Position numbers and translations under genes: made by a program
Notes under the pieces: generated by a model
Told to the model about the DNA's origin: nothing
The model's database searches: none
What the model saw: only the letters and a program-made list of their open reading frames with translations
From: Streptomyces sp. NBC_00271
Lineage (GTDB): Bacteria > Actinomycetota > Actinomycetes > Streptomycetales > Streptomycetaceae
NCBI RefSeq assembly: GCF_036178845.1
Contig: NZ_CP108070.1
Location: 2,852,001 to 2,916,000 of the forward strand
Reading direction: 5' to 3'
Length of the DNA: 64,000 bases
In this document: one piece after another, positions 17,658 through 28,452 of the stretch
Layout of the letters: every line of letters starts with the position of its first letter
Position numbering within the stretch: position 1 is the first letter of the stretch

Positions 17658-17764
17658 GAAAAAGGTGCTCCGGATCCTGGATGGTTCGACCCCTCCAGCC
17701 TACTTCCGGACGGACGTCGCCGGCCGGACGGCCCACGTGTCCTGGTCGGCCGGCCGCCCGCCGC

Positions 17765-18430
17765 TCAGCCGCCCGGGATCACCAGTCCCGTCTCGTACGC
17801 GATGACGACCGCCTGGGCCCGGCTGTCCAGGCCGAGCTTGGTCATGGTGCGGTTGAGGTGGGTCTTGACGGTGGCCTCGCTGATGCCGAGGCGATGGGCG
17901 ATCTCCAGGTTGGACAGGCCCCGGCCGGTCAGCTTCAGCACCTCGACCTCGCGCGAGGTCAGCACGCCCAGGTCGGGTGGCGCGGCGTCCCGCGCGGGCC
18001 CGTGCTGCCGGGCGAAGGCCTCGATCAGGCGACGGGTGATGCTGGGCGCGAAGAGGGCGTCGCCGCCGTCGACCGCGGCCACCGCGGCGAGCAGCCGCTC
18101 GGGCCCGGAGTCCTTCAGCAGGAACCCGCAGGCCCCGGCCCGCAGGGCTCCGTACACGTACTCGTCGAGGTCGAAGGTGGTCAGGATCAGGATGCGCGGC
18201 GCCCGGTCGGGGGCCTCGGCGAGGATGCGCTCGGTGGCCTCGATGCCGTTCACACCGGGCATGCGGATGTCCATGAGGATCACGTCGGGTCGGGTCCTGG
18301 CGGCCAGCCGCACGGCCTCCGCCCCGTCCGCCGCCTCCCCCACGACCTCGAAGCCGGGCGCGGCGTCCAGCAGGTCCACGAGCCCGGCGCGAATGAGGAA
18401 CTGGTCGTCGACGACGAGCACTCTGGTCAT
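17765..18430 (-). CDS. Two-component response regulator, NarL/LuxR type
   Basis: A 221-residue response regulator. The receiver domain has the acidic pair VVDDQ (8-9), the phospho-acceptor D54 in ILMDIRMPG, and the conserved T/K positions (LILTTFDL, FLLKDSG). The C-terminal LuxR-type helix-turn-helix reads LTSREVEVLKLTGRGLSNLE then RLGISEATVKTHLNRTM. It starts at ATG 18430 and overlaps the stop of the histidine kinase gene by four bases, so kinase and regulator are made together. The target genes are unknown; the divergent secreted peptidoglycan-binding gene is the nearest plausible one. Confidence 0.94.
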   Translation of the reverse strand: MTRVLVVDDQFLIRAGLVDLLDAAPGFEVVGEAADGAEAVRLAARTRPDVILMDIRMPGVNGIEATERILAEAPDRAPRILILTTFDLDEYVYGALRAGACGFLLKDSGPERLLAAVAAVDGGDALFAPSITRRLIEAFARQHGPARDAAPPDLGVLTSREVEVLKLTGRGLSNLEIAHRLGISEATVKTHLNRTMTKLGLDSRAQAVVIAYETGLVIPGG

Positions 18431-19593
18431 CTCGTACGGTCGTCCCCCCGCCGGGTGGCCGATGCCGAGGTCGGCAGGGCCAGCTCGACCGCGAAGCCTC
18501 CCTCGGCGCGCGGGCCGAGGCTGAGTGTCCCGCCGTAGAGCTTGGCCCGCTCGCGCATGCCGATCAAGCCGTGCCCGGCGCCCCTCGGGACCTTGTCCGA
18601 AATCACCCCCTCCCCGTCGTCCGTGACGGAGACCGTCAACTCGTGCTGCCCGTAACCGAGTGCCACGCGCGCGTGTGCCCGTCCGGCGTGCTTGAGGACG
18701 TTGGTGAGGGCCTCCTGGACGACGCGGTAGGCGCACAGCTCGACCCCCGGCGCGAGCGGGCGGGGTGTGCCCTCGACGGCCAGCTCGACCGGGACGCCGC
18801 CGGCCCTGACCCGGTCGACCAGCTCCACCAGCCGGGCCAGGGTGGGCATCGGAGCCCCGTCGGGTGCCCGCGGGTCCTCCTCGCGGAGCAACTGGAGCAT
18901 GCGTCTGAGCTCCTCCAGCGCCTCGCCGCTGCTGTCCGCGATGGTGCCCAGCGCGCCACGGGCCTTGGCCGGATCGGAGTCGAAGACGAACCGGTCCAGG
19001 CCCGCCTGCACGGAGATGACCGACATGTGGTGGGCGACCACGTCGTGCAGCTCCCGCGCGATCCGCCCACGCTCGTCGGCGACCGCGCGCCGGGCCCGCT
19101 CGATCTGCTCCTCACGCAGTCTGCGCGTGAGTTCGGCGGAGTGCCGGGTCAGAGTGCCGAACCGGACCAGCACCGAGCAGTACAGCAGCGCCTGCCCCAG
19201 GACGACCGCCATCGACGGGCTGTGGCCGACCAGTCCGCCGTAGCCCCAGACGGCGACCGCGCAGGCCGCGCAGGCGACGGCGATCCGGGGCGGACGGTGC
19301 GCCGCGACCGTGTAGAGGGCGAGCATGGGGCCGAAGAAGCACGCCACGAGCCAGTAGCCGAAGGTGACATAGGCGACCGAGGCGGCCTGTACGGCGGCGA
19401 AGACGGTGAGCGGCCACCTGCCGCGCAGGGCGACCGGCAGTTGCGCGAGGGCGATCAGGACGTGGGCACGCCCGTCGGGTTCGGGCCAGCCCTGCGCCGC
19501 CCTCGACACATGCCCCAGCAGCATGGCCACCCCGGTCATGGCGAGCGCGATCAGTGTGTCGACGACGAACGGCCGAGGCGTCCTCAGGCGCAT
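18427..19593 (-). CDS. Sensor histidine kinase (HisKA_3 type)
   Basis: A 388-residue membrane sensor kinase. Four to five hydrophobic segments fill residues 10-145 with no large extracellular domain, so it probably senses a membrane or intramembrane signal. The dimerisation and phosphotransfer motif is GRIARELHDVVAHHM with His183, and the ATPase domain has VVQEALTNVLKHA (N box), VTDDGEGV (G1) and GHGLIGMRERA (G2). This is the NarX/DesK-like architecture that pairs with NarL-type regulators, matching the overlapping downstream gene. The start ATG at 19593 gives a basic leader before the first membrane helix. Confidence 0.93.
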   Translation of the reverse strand: MRLRTPRPFVVDTLIALAMTGVAMLLGHVSRAAQGWPEPDGRAHVLIALAQLPVALRGRWPLTVFAAVQAASVAYVTFGYWLVACFFGPMLALYTVAAHRPPRIAVACAACAVAVWGYGGLVGHSPSMAVVLGQALLYCSVLVRFGTLTRHSAELTRRLREEQIERARRAVADERGRIARELHDVVAHHMSVISVQAGLDRFVFDSDPAKARGALGTIADSSGEALEELRRMLQLLREEDPRAPDGAPMPTLARLVELVDRVRAGGVPVELAVEGTPRPLAPGVELCAYRVVQEALTNVLKHAGRAHARVALGYGQHELTVSVTDDGEGVISDKVPRGAGHGLIGMRERAKLYGGTLSLGPRAEGGFAVELALPTSASATRRGDDRTR

Positions 19594-19836
19594 CGCCGCA
19601 GCCTAGTCCCGGATCCCGGACGGTGCGTCAACTTCTTTTGCTACCAAGGGAGTTGTACAAGCTCACGACTACCGCGCTCGGTGGGGCGGGAGTTCCACCC
19701 GCCGCGGGACGCGGCGGCCGTGGCACCGCTCCTACCGTCAGGCACAGCGGCACCGCCGATCGAGCGGAGTCACACGGCCCGTGGGCTGTTCGGGGTTCCC
19801 GGCCGGGGACCCGGCCCAGGGCCTGAAGGAGCCCGC

Positions 19837-20223
19837 ATGACCCTGCGCAAGCACATCGCCCTGGCCACGGCCGCCCTCGCCCTGGGCAGCGGCCTCGCCG
19901 TACTGCCCGCGACCGGGGCGTCGGCGACGACGTACACCTGCGACTACAGCACCGACGGCTACTGGGCATACGCCGGCTACTACTCGGGGACCACCGTGCA
20001 GCCTTCGAGCACCGGGGTGTCGTCCGCGGGCATCGAGGCACAGTGCCTGCTCGACCTTGCGGGCTTCAGCCCCGGCACCATCGACGGGGTCTTCGGCACC
20101 AAGTCCCAGGCGGCGGCCGCGGACTTCCAGCGGCTGGCCAACAAGTACTACGGGGTCACCCTCACGGTGGACGGCAAGGTCGGCCCGAAGACCTGGCCGG
20201 TGCTGCGCGCCCACGCCTTCTGA
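19837..20223 (+). CDS. Secreted peptidoglycan-binding domain protein
   Basis: A 128-residue exported protein. A signal peptide covers residues 1-30 (MTLRKHIALATAALALGSGL with an A-x-A cleavage site near SASA). The mature part is one PG_binding_1 domain: GIEAQCLLDLAGFSPGTIDG, FGTKSQAAAADFQR and VDGKVGPKTWPVLR, the usual three-helix cell-wall module. A paired cysteine is possible (YTCDYS, EAQCLL). With no catalytic domain it probably tethers to, or competes for, the cell wall. It is divergent from the two-component system and has AAGGAG about seven bases before its ATG. Confidence 0.9.
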   Translation: MTLRKHIALATAALALGSGLAVLPATGASATTYTCDYSTDGYWAYAGYYSGTTVQPSSTGVSSAGIEAQCLLDLAGFSPGTIDGVFGTKSQAAAADFQRLANKYYGVTLTVDGKVGPKTWPVLRAHAF

Positions 20224-22125
<1,902 letters not shown>

Positions 22126-22212
22126 CCCCACCTCTCGCCTGCCTCCCGGCACCATCGAAGCCGGGAGGCGGCCCAGGTCGGGGCGGCCCGGACGGGGGTG
22201 GACCGACGCTCG

Positions 22213-24360
22213 TCACCCGATGTCCGGCGGATCGATCCGAATCCGTACGGGCTCACTTCCGCCCCGCGCCATCCGCGCCGCCTGGGCGGCCTTCAGCGCG
22301 GCCGCCAGCGCCGCCCCGCTCCCCGGCGGCACCCGAACGAGCGCCCGCTCCCACTGCTCCCCCGGCGGCGGCGCCCCCACCCGCCGCGGCCCCCCGGCCT
22401 GCGTGACGGGCAGCGGCACCGGCCCCAGCACCTCCGCGTCGCCCGGAAGCTCGACCACGGCGAGGAACCCGGCGAGCGCCTCCGTCGTACCCGACACGGC
22501 AGCCATCCGGGACACCGGCGGAAACCCGAGCTCGGCCCGCTCGGCGAGCTCCCGCACCGCGTGCCCGACGGGATCCCACCGTACGAGCGCCTGCACGGGC
22601 CGCAGGGTCGGCTCCGCGACGACCACGACCGTGCCCCCCGCCCCCTGCCCACGGACCAGCGCCGCCGCGCCGATCCACCGGCGCAGCGCGTCCTCGCCGG
22701 CCCGCAGATCGGGCCGCGACAGCATCGTCCAGCCGTCGAGCAGCAACGCGGCCGCGTACCCGCCCTCGGCGACGGGCTCGGCCCCCGGCGTGCTCACGAC
22801 GAGCGCGGGCGCACCCGGGACCGTGTCGAGCACCTGCTCGCGTCCCGACGTCCGCACGGGCACGGCCGGAAACGCCCGCCCCAGCTCCTCCGCGGTCCGC
22901 CGCGCGCCCACGACCTGGGCCCGCAGCCGGAACCCACCGCACTCGGGACAGTGCCAGGCCGCCTCGTCCCGCCCGCACCACGTGCACAGCAGCGCCCCGG
23001 CGTCCCGCGCCTCCAGCGGTCCCGCGCAGTGCCGGCAGCGAGCCGGAGCCCGGCACTGCGCACAGGCCATCCGCGGTACGTACCCACGCCGCGGCACCTG
23101 CACCAGTACGGGCCCGTGCCGCAGGCCGTCCCTCACCACCTGCCAGGCGAGCGTCGGCAGCCGGGCGGCCCGCGCCGCCTCGTCCCGCGCGAGATCCCCG
23201 TCCCCCACGGTCCGCACGAGCGGCGCGCTCGCCCGCACCTGCTCCCGCTCGGCGACCAGCGGCAGCGCCCACCCGCTCTCGACCAGCTGCGCCGCCTCGA
23301 CCGTGCAGCCCCAACTCCCCAACAGAAAAGCGCACTTGTCATGGGCGGCCCGCAGCAGCAGCACTTCCCGGGCATGCGGCTGCGGAGCGTGCAGCTCGCT
23401 GTGGCTGTCGTCGCCGTCGTCCCAGATGACGACGAGTCCCAGATCCCGTACGGGCGCGAACATGGCGGCCCGGGTCCCCACGACGGCCCGCACGGACCCA
23501 CGCCGCACGGCCAGCCACTCCCGGTAGCGCTTCTCGGGCCCGGCCTCGGCCGTGAGCACCGCGTGCTGCCCCTCCCCCAGCACGGCGGACAGCGCGGCAT
23601 CCACCCGTGTGACGGCCCGGCCGTCCGGCACGACGACGAGCGCGCCCCGCCCCGAGGCGAGCGTCGCGCCCACGGCTCTGGCGATCTCCTCGGCCCAGCC
23701 GGGCCCCGGCAACGCGTTCCACACGGCCCGCGGTGCCCCGCCCGCGGCGAGCGACTCGAGAAAGGCCGCCCCCCGCCCGTATCGCGTCCAGGAACCGGTC
23801 GCGGGTATGCCGGGCGGAGGAAGCGGCGCGGGCGAGGGCTTCTGTTCGGCCCGCGCGTTGCGCGGCGGGACCGCTAGCTGCAGCACGTCCGCGAGGCTCC
23901 CCGCGTACCGGTCGGCGACGGCGCGCGCCAGTCCCAGCAGCTCGGGCCCGAGCACGGGCTCGGGCGACACGACCTGCGCGAGCGCGGCGAGCGGCCCGGA
24001 GTAGTCGGACTCGGCGAGCCGCTCGACGAGGAACCCGTCGATCAGACCTCCGCCCTCCCGGCGTCCCTCCCGCACCCGGTGCCGCCCGGCCCCGAACCGC
24101 ACCCGGACCCGCACGCCCGGCTGTGCCTCGGCGTCCAGCTCCTCGGGCACGGCGTAGTCGAAATACCGGTCGAGGTGCAGCACACCCTTGTCGACGAGGA
24201 CCCGTGCGACAGGCAGCTCCTCGGCGAGCTTCGCCCCCCGCCACGTGCGCGGCTTCGCCTTGGGCGCCCTGGCCTGCCGCACCCCTTCCCGAATCAACGC
24301 AAGCTGCTCGGGCGGCGCACCCTCCGCGCCACCCTCACCCCACCCGTTCGCGCTGCTCAC
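22213..24360 (-). CDS. priA: Primosomal protein N' (PriA), actinobacterial non-helicase form
   Basis: About 715 residues aligned with PriA, which recognises stalled forks and helps reload the replicative helicase. The N-terminal 3'-DNA-binding domain (ARVLVDKGVLHLDRYFDY, then RVRVRFGAGRHRV) and the zinc-binding cysteines (CAQCRAPARCRHCAGPLE, CTWCGRDEAAWHCPECGG) are intact. The helicase motifs are not: no Walker A GxGKT is present, and the DEEH box reads VIWDDGDDSHSE. This degeneration is known for actinobacterial PriA, which is predicted to lack helicase activity. A GTG at 24360 (VSSANGWGEG) is the likely start; the open frame continues further upstream into the tRNA-like region but without homology. 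It follows metK after ~430 bases. Confidence 0.92.
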   Translation of the reverse strand: MSSANGWGEGGAEGAPPEQLALIREGVRQARAPKAKPRTWRGAKLAEELPVARVLVDKGVLHLDRYFDYAVPEELDAEAQPGVRVRVRFGAGRHRVREGRREGGGLIDGFLVERLAESDYSGPLAALAQVVSPEPVLGPELLGLARAVADRYAGSLADVLQLAVPPRNARAEQKPSPAPLPPPGIPATGSWTRYGRGAAFLESLAAGGAPRAVWNALPGPGWAEEIARAVGATLASGRGALVVVPDGRAVTRVDAALSAVLGEGQHAVLTAEAGPEKRYREWLAVRRGSVRAVVGTRAAMFAPVRDLGLVVIWDDGDDSHSELHAPQPHAREVLLLRAAHDKCAFLLGSWGCTVEAAQLVESGWALPLVAEREQVRASAPLVRTVGDGDLARDEAARAARLPTLAWQVVRDGLRHGPVLVQVPRRGYVPRMACAQCRAPARCRHCAGPLEARDAGALLCTWCGRDEAAWHCPECGGFRLRAQVVGARRTAEELGRAFPAVPVRTSGREQVLDTVPGAPALVVSTPGAEPVAEGGYAAALLLDGWTMLSRPDLRAGEDALRRWIGAAALVRGQGAGGTVVVVAEPTLRPVQALVRWDPVGHAVRELAERAELGFPPVSRMAAVSGTTEALAGFLAVVELPGDAEVLGPVPLPVTQAGGPRRVGAPPPGEQWERALVRVPPGSGAALAAALKAAQAARMARGGSEPVRIRIDPPDIG

Positions 24361-24426
24361 AGCAACATTCCTACCAGACCCCACTGACACCGCCGCGCGC
24401 CCGAGATCAGACCGGCCACGGATCAC

Positions 24427-24446
24427 GAACGCCCTGAGGGCGCTTC
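24427..24446 (-). terminator. Strong hairpin just upstream of priA
   Basis: GAACGCCC, a three-base loop and GGGCGCTTC form a stem with one bulged base, directly after the D-arm-like segment on the minus strand and ~65 bases before the priA start. It may act as a terminator or attenuator for transcripts entering priA. No U-run follows. Confidence 0.4.
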
Positions 24447-24447
24447 T

Positions 24448-24503
24448 GCCATGGGCCACTCGGCCATACCGGTCCAAGGACCGGCAGCAGGATTCGAACC
24501 TGC
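24448..24503 (-). other. tRNA-like element with halves in permuted order
   Basis: On the minus strand a perfect T-arm (GCAGG, TTCGAAT, CCTGC; 24503-24487) runs straight into a seven-base TGCCGGT (24486-24480). After six bases comes ACCGGTA (24473-24467), which pairs with it over seven positions, one of them G-T. Next is TGGCCGAGTGG and a GCC...GGC D-arm (24466-24448). So the 3' half of a tRNA (T-arm plus acceptor strand) lies before the 5' half (acceptor strand plus D-arm), the order of a permuted tRNA gene. No anticodon arm can be built by eye from the flanks, so this is not a proven tRNA. It could be a tRNA remnant, a tRNA-mimic in the metK-priA transcript, or a coincidence resting on one inverted repeat. 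Confidence 0.35.
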
Positions 24504-24742
24504 GAGGGAATCACCCGGAAGTACCCGCGACCATCGCACCGGACGCCACGACGTCAGTTCTCCCGAGTTCCAAGCGGCAGCGGACCATGATCCAGATTCA
24601 CCGCGCGCCTTGGGCGCACTCCACCGAAGTAACCGCGGCCATCGCACCGGGAGACCTCGACCCTACGAACCCCGACCCCACCCGCACCACCGATTTACCC
24701 ACCAGCCGCGACCGGCCCCTCGCGGACTCCCGCCGGGAAACG
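24504..24742 (-). other. metK-priA intergenic region with a duplicated motif
   Basis: About 240 bases downstream of the metK terminator. Two imperfect copies of a ~27-base block beginning GGTGCGATGG and containing CGCGG, TACTTC and GGTG lie at about 24505-24545 and 24620-24655 (minus-strand sense). Each contains an ATG followed by a short frame (MVAGTSG and MAAVTSVECAQGAR). A third short frame, MAEWPMAEAPSGRS, lies in the tRNA-like element. They could be leader peptides of the priA transcript. No protein gene of normal size is present. Confidence 0.35.
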
Positions 24743-24780
24743 GTGAGGCCCGGCGCCCCCGAAGGGGTACCGGGCCTCAC
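24743..24780 (-). terminator. metK terminator hairpin
   Basis: An 11-base inverted repeat, GTGAGGCCCGG against CCGGGCCTCAC with a 16-base loop, begins 14 bases after the metK stop codon. It is the likely end of the metK transcript. Confidence 0.75.
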
Positions 24781-24794
24781 CGTGCAGGCATTGC

Positions 24795-26003
24795 TTACAG
24801 ACCGACGGCCTTGCGCAGGGCCTCCACGCGGTCCGTGCGCTCCCACGTGAAGTCGGGCAGCTCGCGGCCGAAGTGGCCGTAGGCAGCCGTCTGGGAGTAG
24901 ATCGGGCGCAGCAGGTCGAGGTCGCGGATGATGGCCGCCGGGCGGAGGTCGAAGACCTCGGCGATGGCGGTCTCGATCTTCTCGGCGTCGACCTTGGCGG
25001 TGCCGAAGGTCTCGACGAAGAGACCGACCGGCTCGGCCTTGCCGATGGCGTAGGCGATCTGGACCTCGCAGCGGGAGGCGAGGCCCGCGGCGACGACGTT
25101 CTTGGCGACCCAGCGCATGGCGTAGGCGGCGGAGCGGTCGACCTTGGACGGGTCCTTGCCGGAGAAGGCGCCGCCGCCGTGGCGGGCCATGCCGCCGTAC
25201 GTGTCGATGATGATCTTGCGGCCGGTGAGGCCGGCGTCGCCCATCGGGCCACCGATCTCGAAACGGCCGGTCGGGTTCACCAGGAGGCGGTAGCCCTCGG
25301 TCTCCAGCTTGATGCCGTCGTCGAGGAGGGCCTTGAGCTCCGGCTCGACCACGAACTCGCGGATGTCGGGGGCGAGGAGGGAGTCGAGGTCGATGTCCGA
25401 CGCGTGCTGCGAGGAGACGACGACCGTGTCCAGGCGGACCGCCTTGTCGCCGTCGTACTCGATGGTGACCTGGGTCTTGCCGTCGGGACGGAGGTAGGGG
25501 ATCGTCCCGTTCTTGCGGACCTCGGAGAGGCGGCGCGACAGGCGGTGCGCGAGGTGGATCGGGAGCGGCATCAGCTCCGGGGTCTCGTCCGTCGCGTACC
25601 CGAACATCAGGCCCTGGTCGCCGGCGCCCTGCTTGTCGAGCTCGTCCTCGTCGCCCTCGACCCGGTTCTCGTACGCCGTGTCGACACCCTGCGCGATGTC
25701 GGGCGACTGCGAGCCGATCGACACCGAGACACCACAGGAAGCTCCGTCGAAGCCCTTCTTCGACGAGTCGTAACCGATCTCCAGGATCTTGTCGCGGACC
25801 AGCTGGGCGATCGGCGCGTAAGCCTTGGTCGTGACCTCGCCGGCCACGTGCACCAGGCCGGTCGTGATCAGCGTCTCCACGGCGACCCGGGACGTCGGGT
25901 CCTCGCGCAGAAGCGCATCGAGAATGGTGTCGCTGATCTGGTCAGCGATCTTGTCGGGGTGACCCTCGGTCACGGACTCCGAGGTAAACAGGCGACGGGA
26001 CAC
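24795..26003 (-). CDS. metK: S-adenosylmethionine synthetase
   Basis: A 402-residue enzyme making S-adenosylmethionine from methionine and ATP. All family signatures are present: [18 protein letters not shown] at the N-terminus, [15 protein letters not shown] (the mobile-loop hexapeptide) and [16 protein letters not shown] (glycine-rich nonapeptide). A GTG at 26003 ([11 protein letters not shown]) with AGGGAG eight bases before it is the start; the open frame upstream ([12 protein letters not shown]...) lacks homology. The ~240-base leader back to coaBC probably carries its promoter; I could not recognise a SAM riboswitch in it. SamS level influences antibiotic production and sporulation in streptomycetes. 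Confidence 0.97.
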   Translation of the reverse strand: MSRRLFTSESVTEGHPDKIADQISDTILDALLREDPTSRVAVETLITTGLVHVAGEVTTKAYAPIAQLVRDKILEIGYDSSKKGFDGASCGVSVSIGSQSPDIAQGVDTAYENRVEGDEDELDKQGAGDQGLMFGYATDETPELMPLPIHLAHRLSRRLSEVRKNGTIPYLRPDGKTQVTIEYDGDKAVRLDTVVVSSQHASDIDLDSLLAPDIREFVVEPELKALLDDGIKLETEGYRLLVNPTGRFEIGGPMGDAGLTGRKIIIDTYGGMARHGGGAFSGKDPSKVDRSAAYAMRWVAKNVVAAGLASRCEVQIAYAIGKAEPVGLFVETFGTAKVDAEKIETAIAEVFDLRPAAIIRDLDLLRPIYSQTAAYGHFGRELPDFTWERTDRVEALRKAVGL

Positions 26004-26243
26004 TACGCTCCCTGTGGTTGCAGCGGCTGCTGGCTGATCATTGGTGGACGGGACGAGAGCTGCGCTCGGCGTCGTCCGAGAACAGTTTATCGGTCGCACT
26101 CGCCCACAGGCCCCCCTGTCTCGCTTCTCGGAAGCGCTGTGACCTGCGGCACGGGCATTCTGCGTCATGACGATCGCTCTCCACCAGGGTCACCACGGGC
26201 GATTTCACGCTGATGGACGCTACTGCCGGGGTTAATGAGACAT

Positions 26244-27446
26244 TCACATCAGGCGGCGTCCCACCAGGTCCCACACCATCTCGGCCAGAGCTTCCTTGGG
26301 TCCGTACGGCACCGGGGTCTCGCTGCCGTCGGCCCCCAATACCACGGCCTCGTTCTCCTCGGCACCGAAGGTCTTGCGCTCCCCCACCTCGTTCACGACG
26401 AGAAGGTCGCACCCCTTGCGCGCCAGCTTCGTACGACCGTTGGCGAGCACGTCGTCCGTCTCGGCGGCGAAACCGACGACCACCTGGCCGGGGCGGGGAC
26501 GGTCCGCCGAGATCTCCGCGAGGATGTCCGGATTGCGGACCAGAACGATCGGCTCCGGCTCCTGGTCGTCCTTCTTCTTGATCTTCCCGGCCGCGTAGGC
26601 GGCCGGGCGGAAGTCCGCCACCGCCGCCGCCATCACCACGGCGTCGGCGTCCGAGGCCGCCTTGAGGACCGCCTCGCGCAGTTGCACGGCCGTCCCGACC
26701 CGCACCACGTCCACGCCCGCCGGGTCCGGCAGTCCGGTGTTCGCGGCGATCAGCGTGACCCGGGCGCCCCGCGCGGCCGCGGTGCGCGCCAGGGCGTACC
26801 CCTGCTTGCCGGAGGAGCGGTTGCCGAGGAAGCGGACGGGGTCGAGGGGCTCTCGGGTACCGCCGGCGCTGACGACGACGTGACGCCCGGCCAGATCGGG
26901 CTCGGTCACCCCTCGGGCGAGCACCCGGCGGCAGACCTCGAAGATCTCCGCGGGGTCGGGCAGCCGCCCCTTGCCGGTGTCGACACCGGTCAGGCGCCCC
27001 ACCGCGGGCTCGATGACGACGGCGCCGCGGCGGCGCAGCGTCGCCACGTTCTCCTGGGTGGCGGGGTGCTCCCACATCTCGGTGTGCATGGCGGGCGCGA
27101 AGACGACCGGGCAGCGGGCCGTGAGCAGGGTGTTGGTGAGGAGGTCGTCGGCCAGGCCGTGGGCGGCCTTGGCGAGCATGTCGGCCGTCGCGGGAGCGAC
27201 CACCACCAGGTCCGCGTGCTGGCCGATGCGGACGTGCGGGACCTCGTGGACGTCCGACCAGACCTCGGTGGAGACGGGGTGGCCGGAGAGCGCGGACCAG
27301 GTGGCGGCGCCGACGAAGTGCAGCGCGGAGGCGGTGGGCACGACGCGCACGTCGTGGCCCGACTCCGTCAGCCTGCGCAGCAGCTCACAGGCCTTGTACG
27401 CGGCGATGCCACCGCTGACCCCCAGCACGACCTTGGGCTTGTCCAC
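26244..27446 (-). CDS. coaBC: Bifunctional phosphopantothenoylcysteine decarboxylase/synthetase
   Basis: A 400-residue two-domain coenzyme A biosynthesis enzyme. The N-terminal FMN-dependent decarboxylase (CoaC) shows VVLGVSGGIAAYKACELL, VVAPATADMLAKAAHG and PAMHTEMWEHPAT. The C-terminal synthetase (CoaB) shows VVSAGGTREPLDPVRFLGN, RSSGKQGYALA, MAAAVADFRP, the KIKK motif and VGFAAETDD. It makes 4'-phosphopantetheine from phosphopantothenate and cysteine. The GTG at 27446 (VDKPKVVLGVSGG) is chosen because homology begins at once. It lies downstream of rpoZ, separated by a strong hairpin, so it may be read both from rpoZ readthrough and from its own promoter. Confidence 0.96.
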   Translation of the reverse strand: MDKPKVVLGVSGGIAAYKACELLRRLTESGHDVRVVPTASALHFVGAATWSALSGHPVSTEVWSDVHEVPHVRIGQHADLVVVAPATADMLAKAAHGLADDLLTNTLLTARCPVVFAPAMHTEMWEHPATQENVATLRRRGAVVIEPAVGRLTGVDTGKGRLPDPAEIFEVCRRVLARGVTEPDLAGRHVVVSAGGTREPLDPVRFLGNRSSGKQGYALARTAAARGARVTLIAANTGLPDPAGVDVVRVGTAVQLREAVLKAASDADAVVMAAAVADFRPAAYAAGKIKKKDDQEPEPIVLVRNPDILAEISADRPRPGQVVVGFAAETDDVLANGRTKLARKGCDLLVVNEVGERKTFGAEENEAVVLGADGSETPVPYGPKEALAEMVWDLVGRRLM

Positions 27447-27491
27447 CGTCTCTCCCCGAGCTCGGAAACGTACGACTCCATGACACACCAC

Positions 27492-27518
27492 AGGCCCGGC
27501 GGTCGCGCCGCCGGGCCT
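27492..27518 (-). terminator. Hairpin between rpoZ and coaBC
   Basis: AGGCCCGGCGG and CCGCCGGGCCT form a perfect 11-base stem with a five-base loop, 20 bases after the rpoZ stop. It probably ends or attenuates the gmk-rpoZ transcript. Confidence 0.78.
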
Positions 27519-27537
27519 GGGATGAGCGATTGAACGA

Positions 27538-27810
27538 CTACTGCGCGGGGCCCTCGACGGCCTCGGACGTCAGCAGACCCGCGTTGATCTCGCGCAGGGC
27601 GATCGACAGCGGCTTCTCGTGGACGTGGGTGTCGACGAGCGGACCGACGTACTCGAGGAGACCCTCGCCGAGCTGCGAGTAGTACGCGTTGATCTGACGG
27701 GCGCGCTTGGCCGCGTAGATCACGAGGCTGTACTTCGAGTCGGTGGCCTCGAGGAGCTCGTCGATCGGAGGGTTGATGATGCCCTCGGGAGCGGTAATGG
27801 AAGAGGACAC
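27538..27810 (-). CDS. rpoZ: RNA polymerase omega subunit
   Basis: A 90-residue omega subunit, which helps assemble and stabilise the beta' subunit. The sequence [20 protein letters not shown], then [19 protein letters not shown] and [11 protein letters not shown], is typical of actinobacterial omega. A GTG at 27810 is preceded by GGAAGG at eight-base spacing; the 17-residue upstream reading is not homologous. It sits 47 bases after gmk, the conserved gmk-rpoZ pair. In streptomycetes loss of rpoZ affects development and antibiotic production. Confidence 0.96.
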   Translation of the reverse strand: MSSSITAPEGIINPPIDELLEATDSKYSLVIYAAKRARQINAYYSQLGEGLLEYVGPLVDTHVHEKPLSIALREINAGLLTSEAVEGPAQ

Positions 27811-27857
27811 GCTCTGCCTTCCGAAAGGTGGAAATGACCTAAAAGTGACCTGATAGA

Positions 27858-28415
27858 TCAAACAACTTCCACCAAGGCTAGCAGCTCACGCGCCACGTCC
27901 TCGACGGAGGTGTTGACCAGGGTGACATCGAACTCCGGCTCGGCCGCCAGTTCGATCTTGGCCGCCTCCAGGCGGCGCTCGATCACCTCGGGCGGTTCGG
28001 TGCCCCGTCCGGTGAGCCTGCGCACCAGCTCGTCCCAGGAGGGCGGAGCCAGGAACACGAGCAGGGCCTCCGACATGGACTCACGGACCTGCCGTGCACC
28101 CTGGAGGTCGATCTCCAGGAGGACGGGCACACCCGACTCCAGGTGCTCCAGGACGGCGGCACGCGGCGTCCCGTAGCGGTTGCCGGCGAATTCGGCCCAC
28201 TCCAGCAGCTCGCCGTTGGCGATCAGCTTGTCCATCTCCTCGTCGGAGACGAAGAAGTAGTGGACTCCATGCTTCTCACCGGGGCGCGGCTTGCGGGTCG
28301 TCGCCGACACCGAGAGCCAGACCTCGGGGTGTTCCTTGCGCATATGGGCGACGACCGTGCTCTTGCCGACCCCAGAGGGGCCGGAGAGCACGGTCAGCCG
28401 CGGTCGTTCACTCAT
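27858..28415 (-). CDS. gmk: Guanylate kinase
   Basis: A 185-residue enzyme phosphorylating GMP to GDP. It shows [18 protein letters not shown] (P-loop), [19 protein letters not shown] (GMP-binding), [13 protein letters not shown] (Walker B) and [17 protein letters not shown] (lid). ATG 28415 ([10 protein letters not shown]) fits the family; the 21-residue extension in the open frame has no counterpart. It lies 37 bases after mihF and 47 before rpoZ, one transcription unit. Confidence 0.96.
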   Translation of the reverse strand: MSERPRLTVLSGPSGVGKSTVVAHMRKEHPEVWLSVSATTRKPRPGEKHGVHYFFVSDEEMDKLIANGELLEWAEFAGNRYGTPRAAVLEHLESGVPVLLEIDLQGARQVRESMSEALLVFLAPPSWDELVRRLTGRGTEPPEVIERRLEAAKIELAAEPEFDVTLVNTSVEDVARELLALVEVV

Positions 28416-28452
28416 GCAGCGATTATTCCAGCAATCCCGGTATGCCCAGGAC

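Noticed and set aside
26004..26243. Possible SAM riboswitch upstream of metK
   Set aside because: I could not find the conserved SAM-I or SAM-II core helices or sequences by eye; only an ordinary leader and ribosome site are visible.
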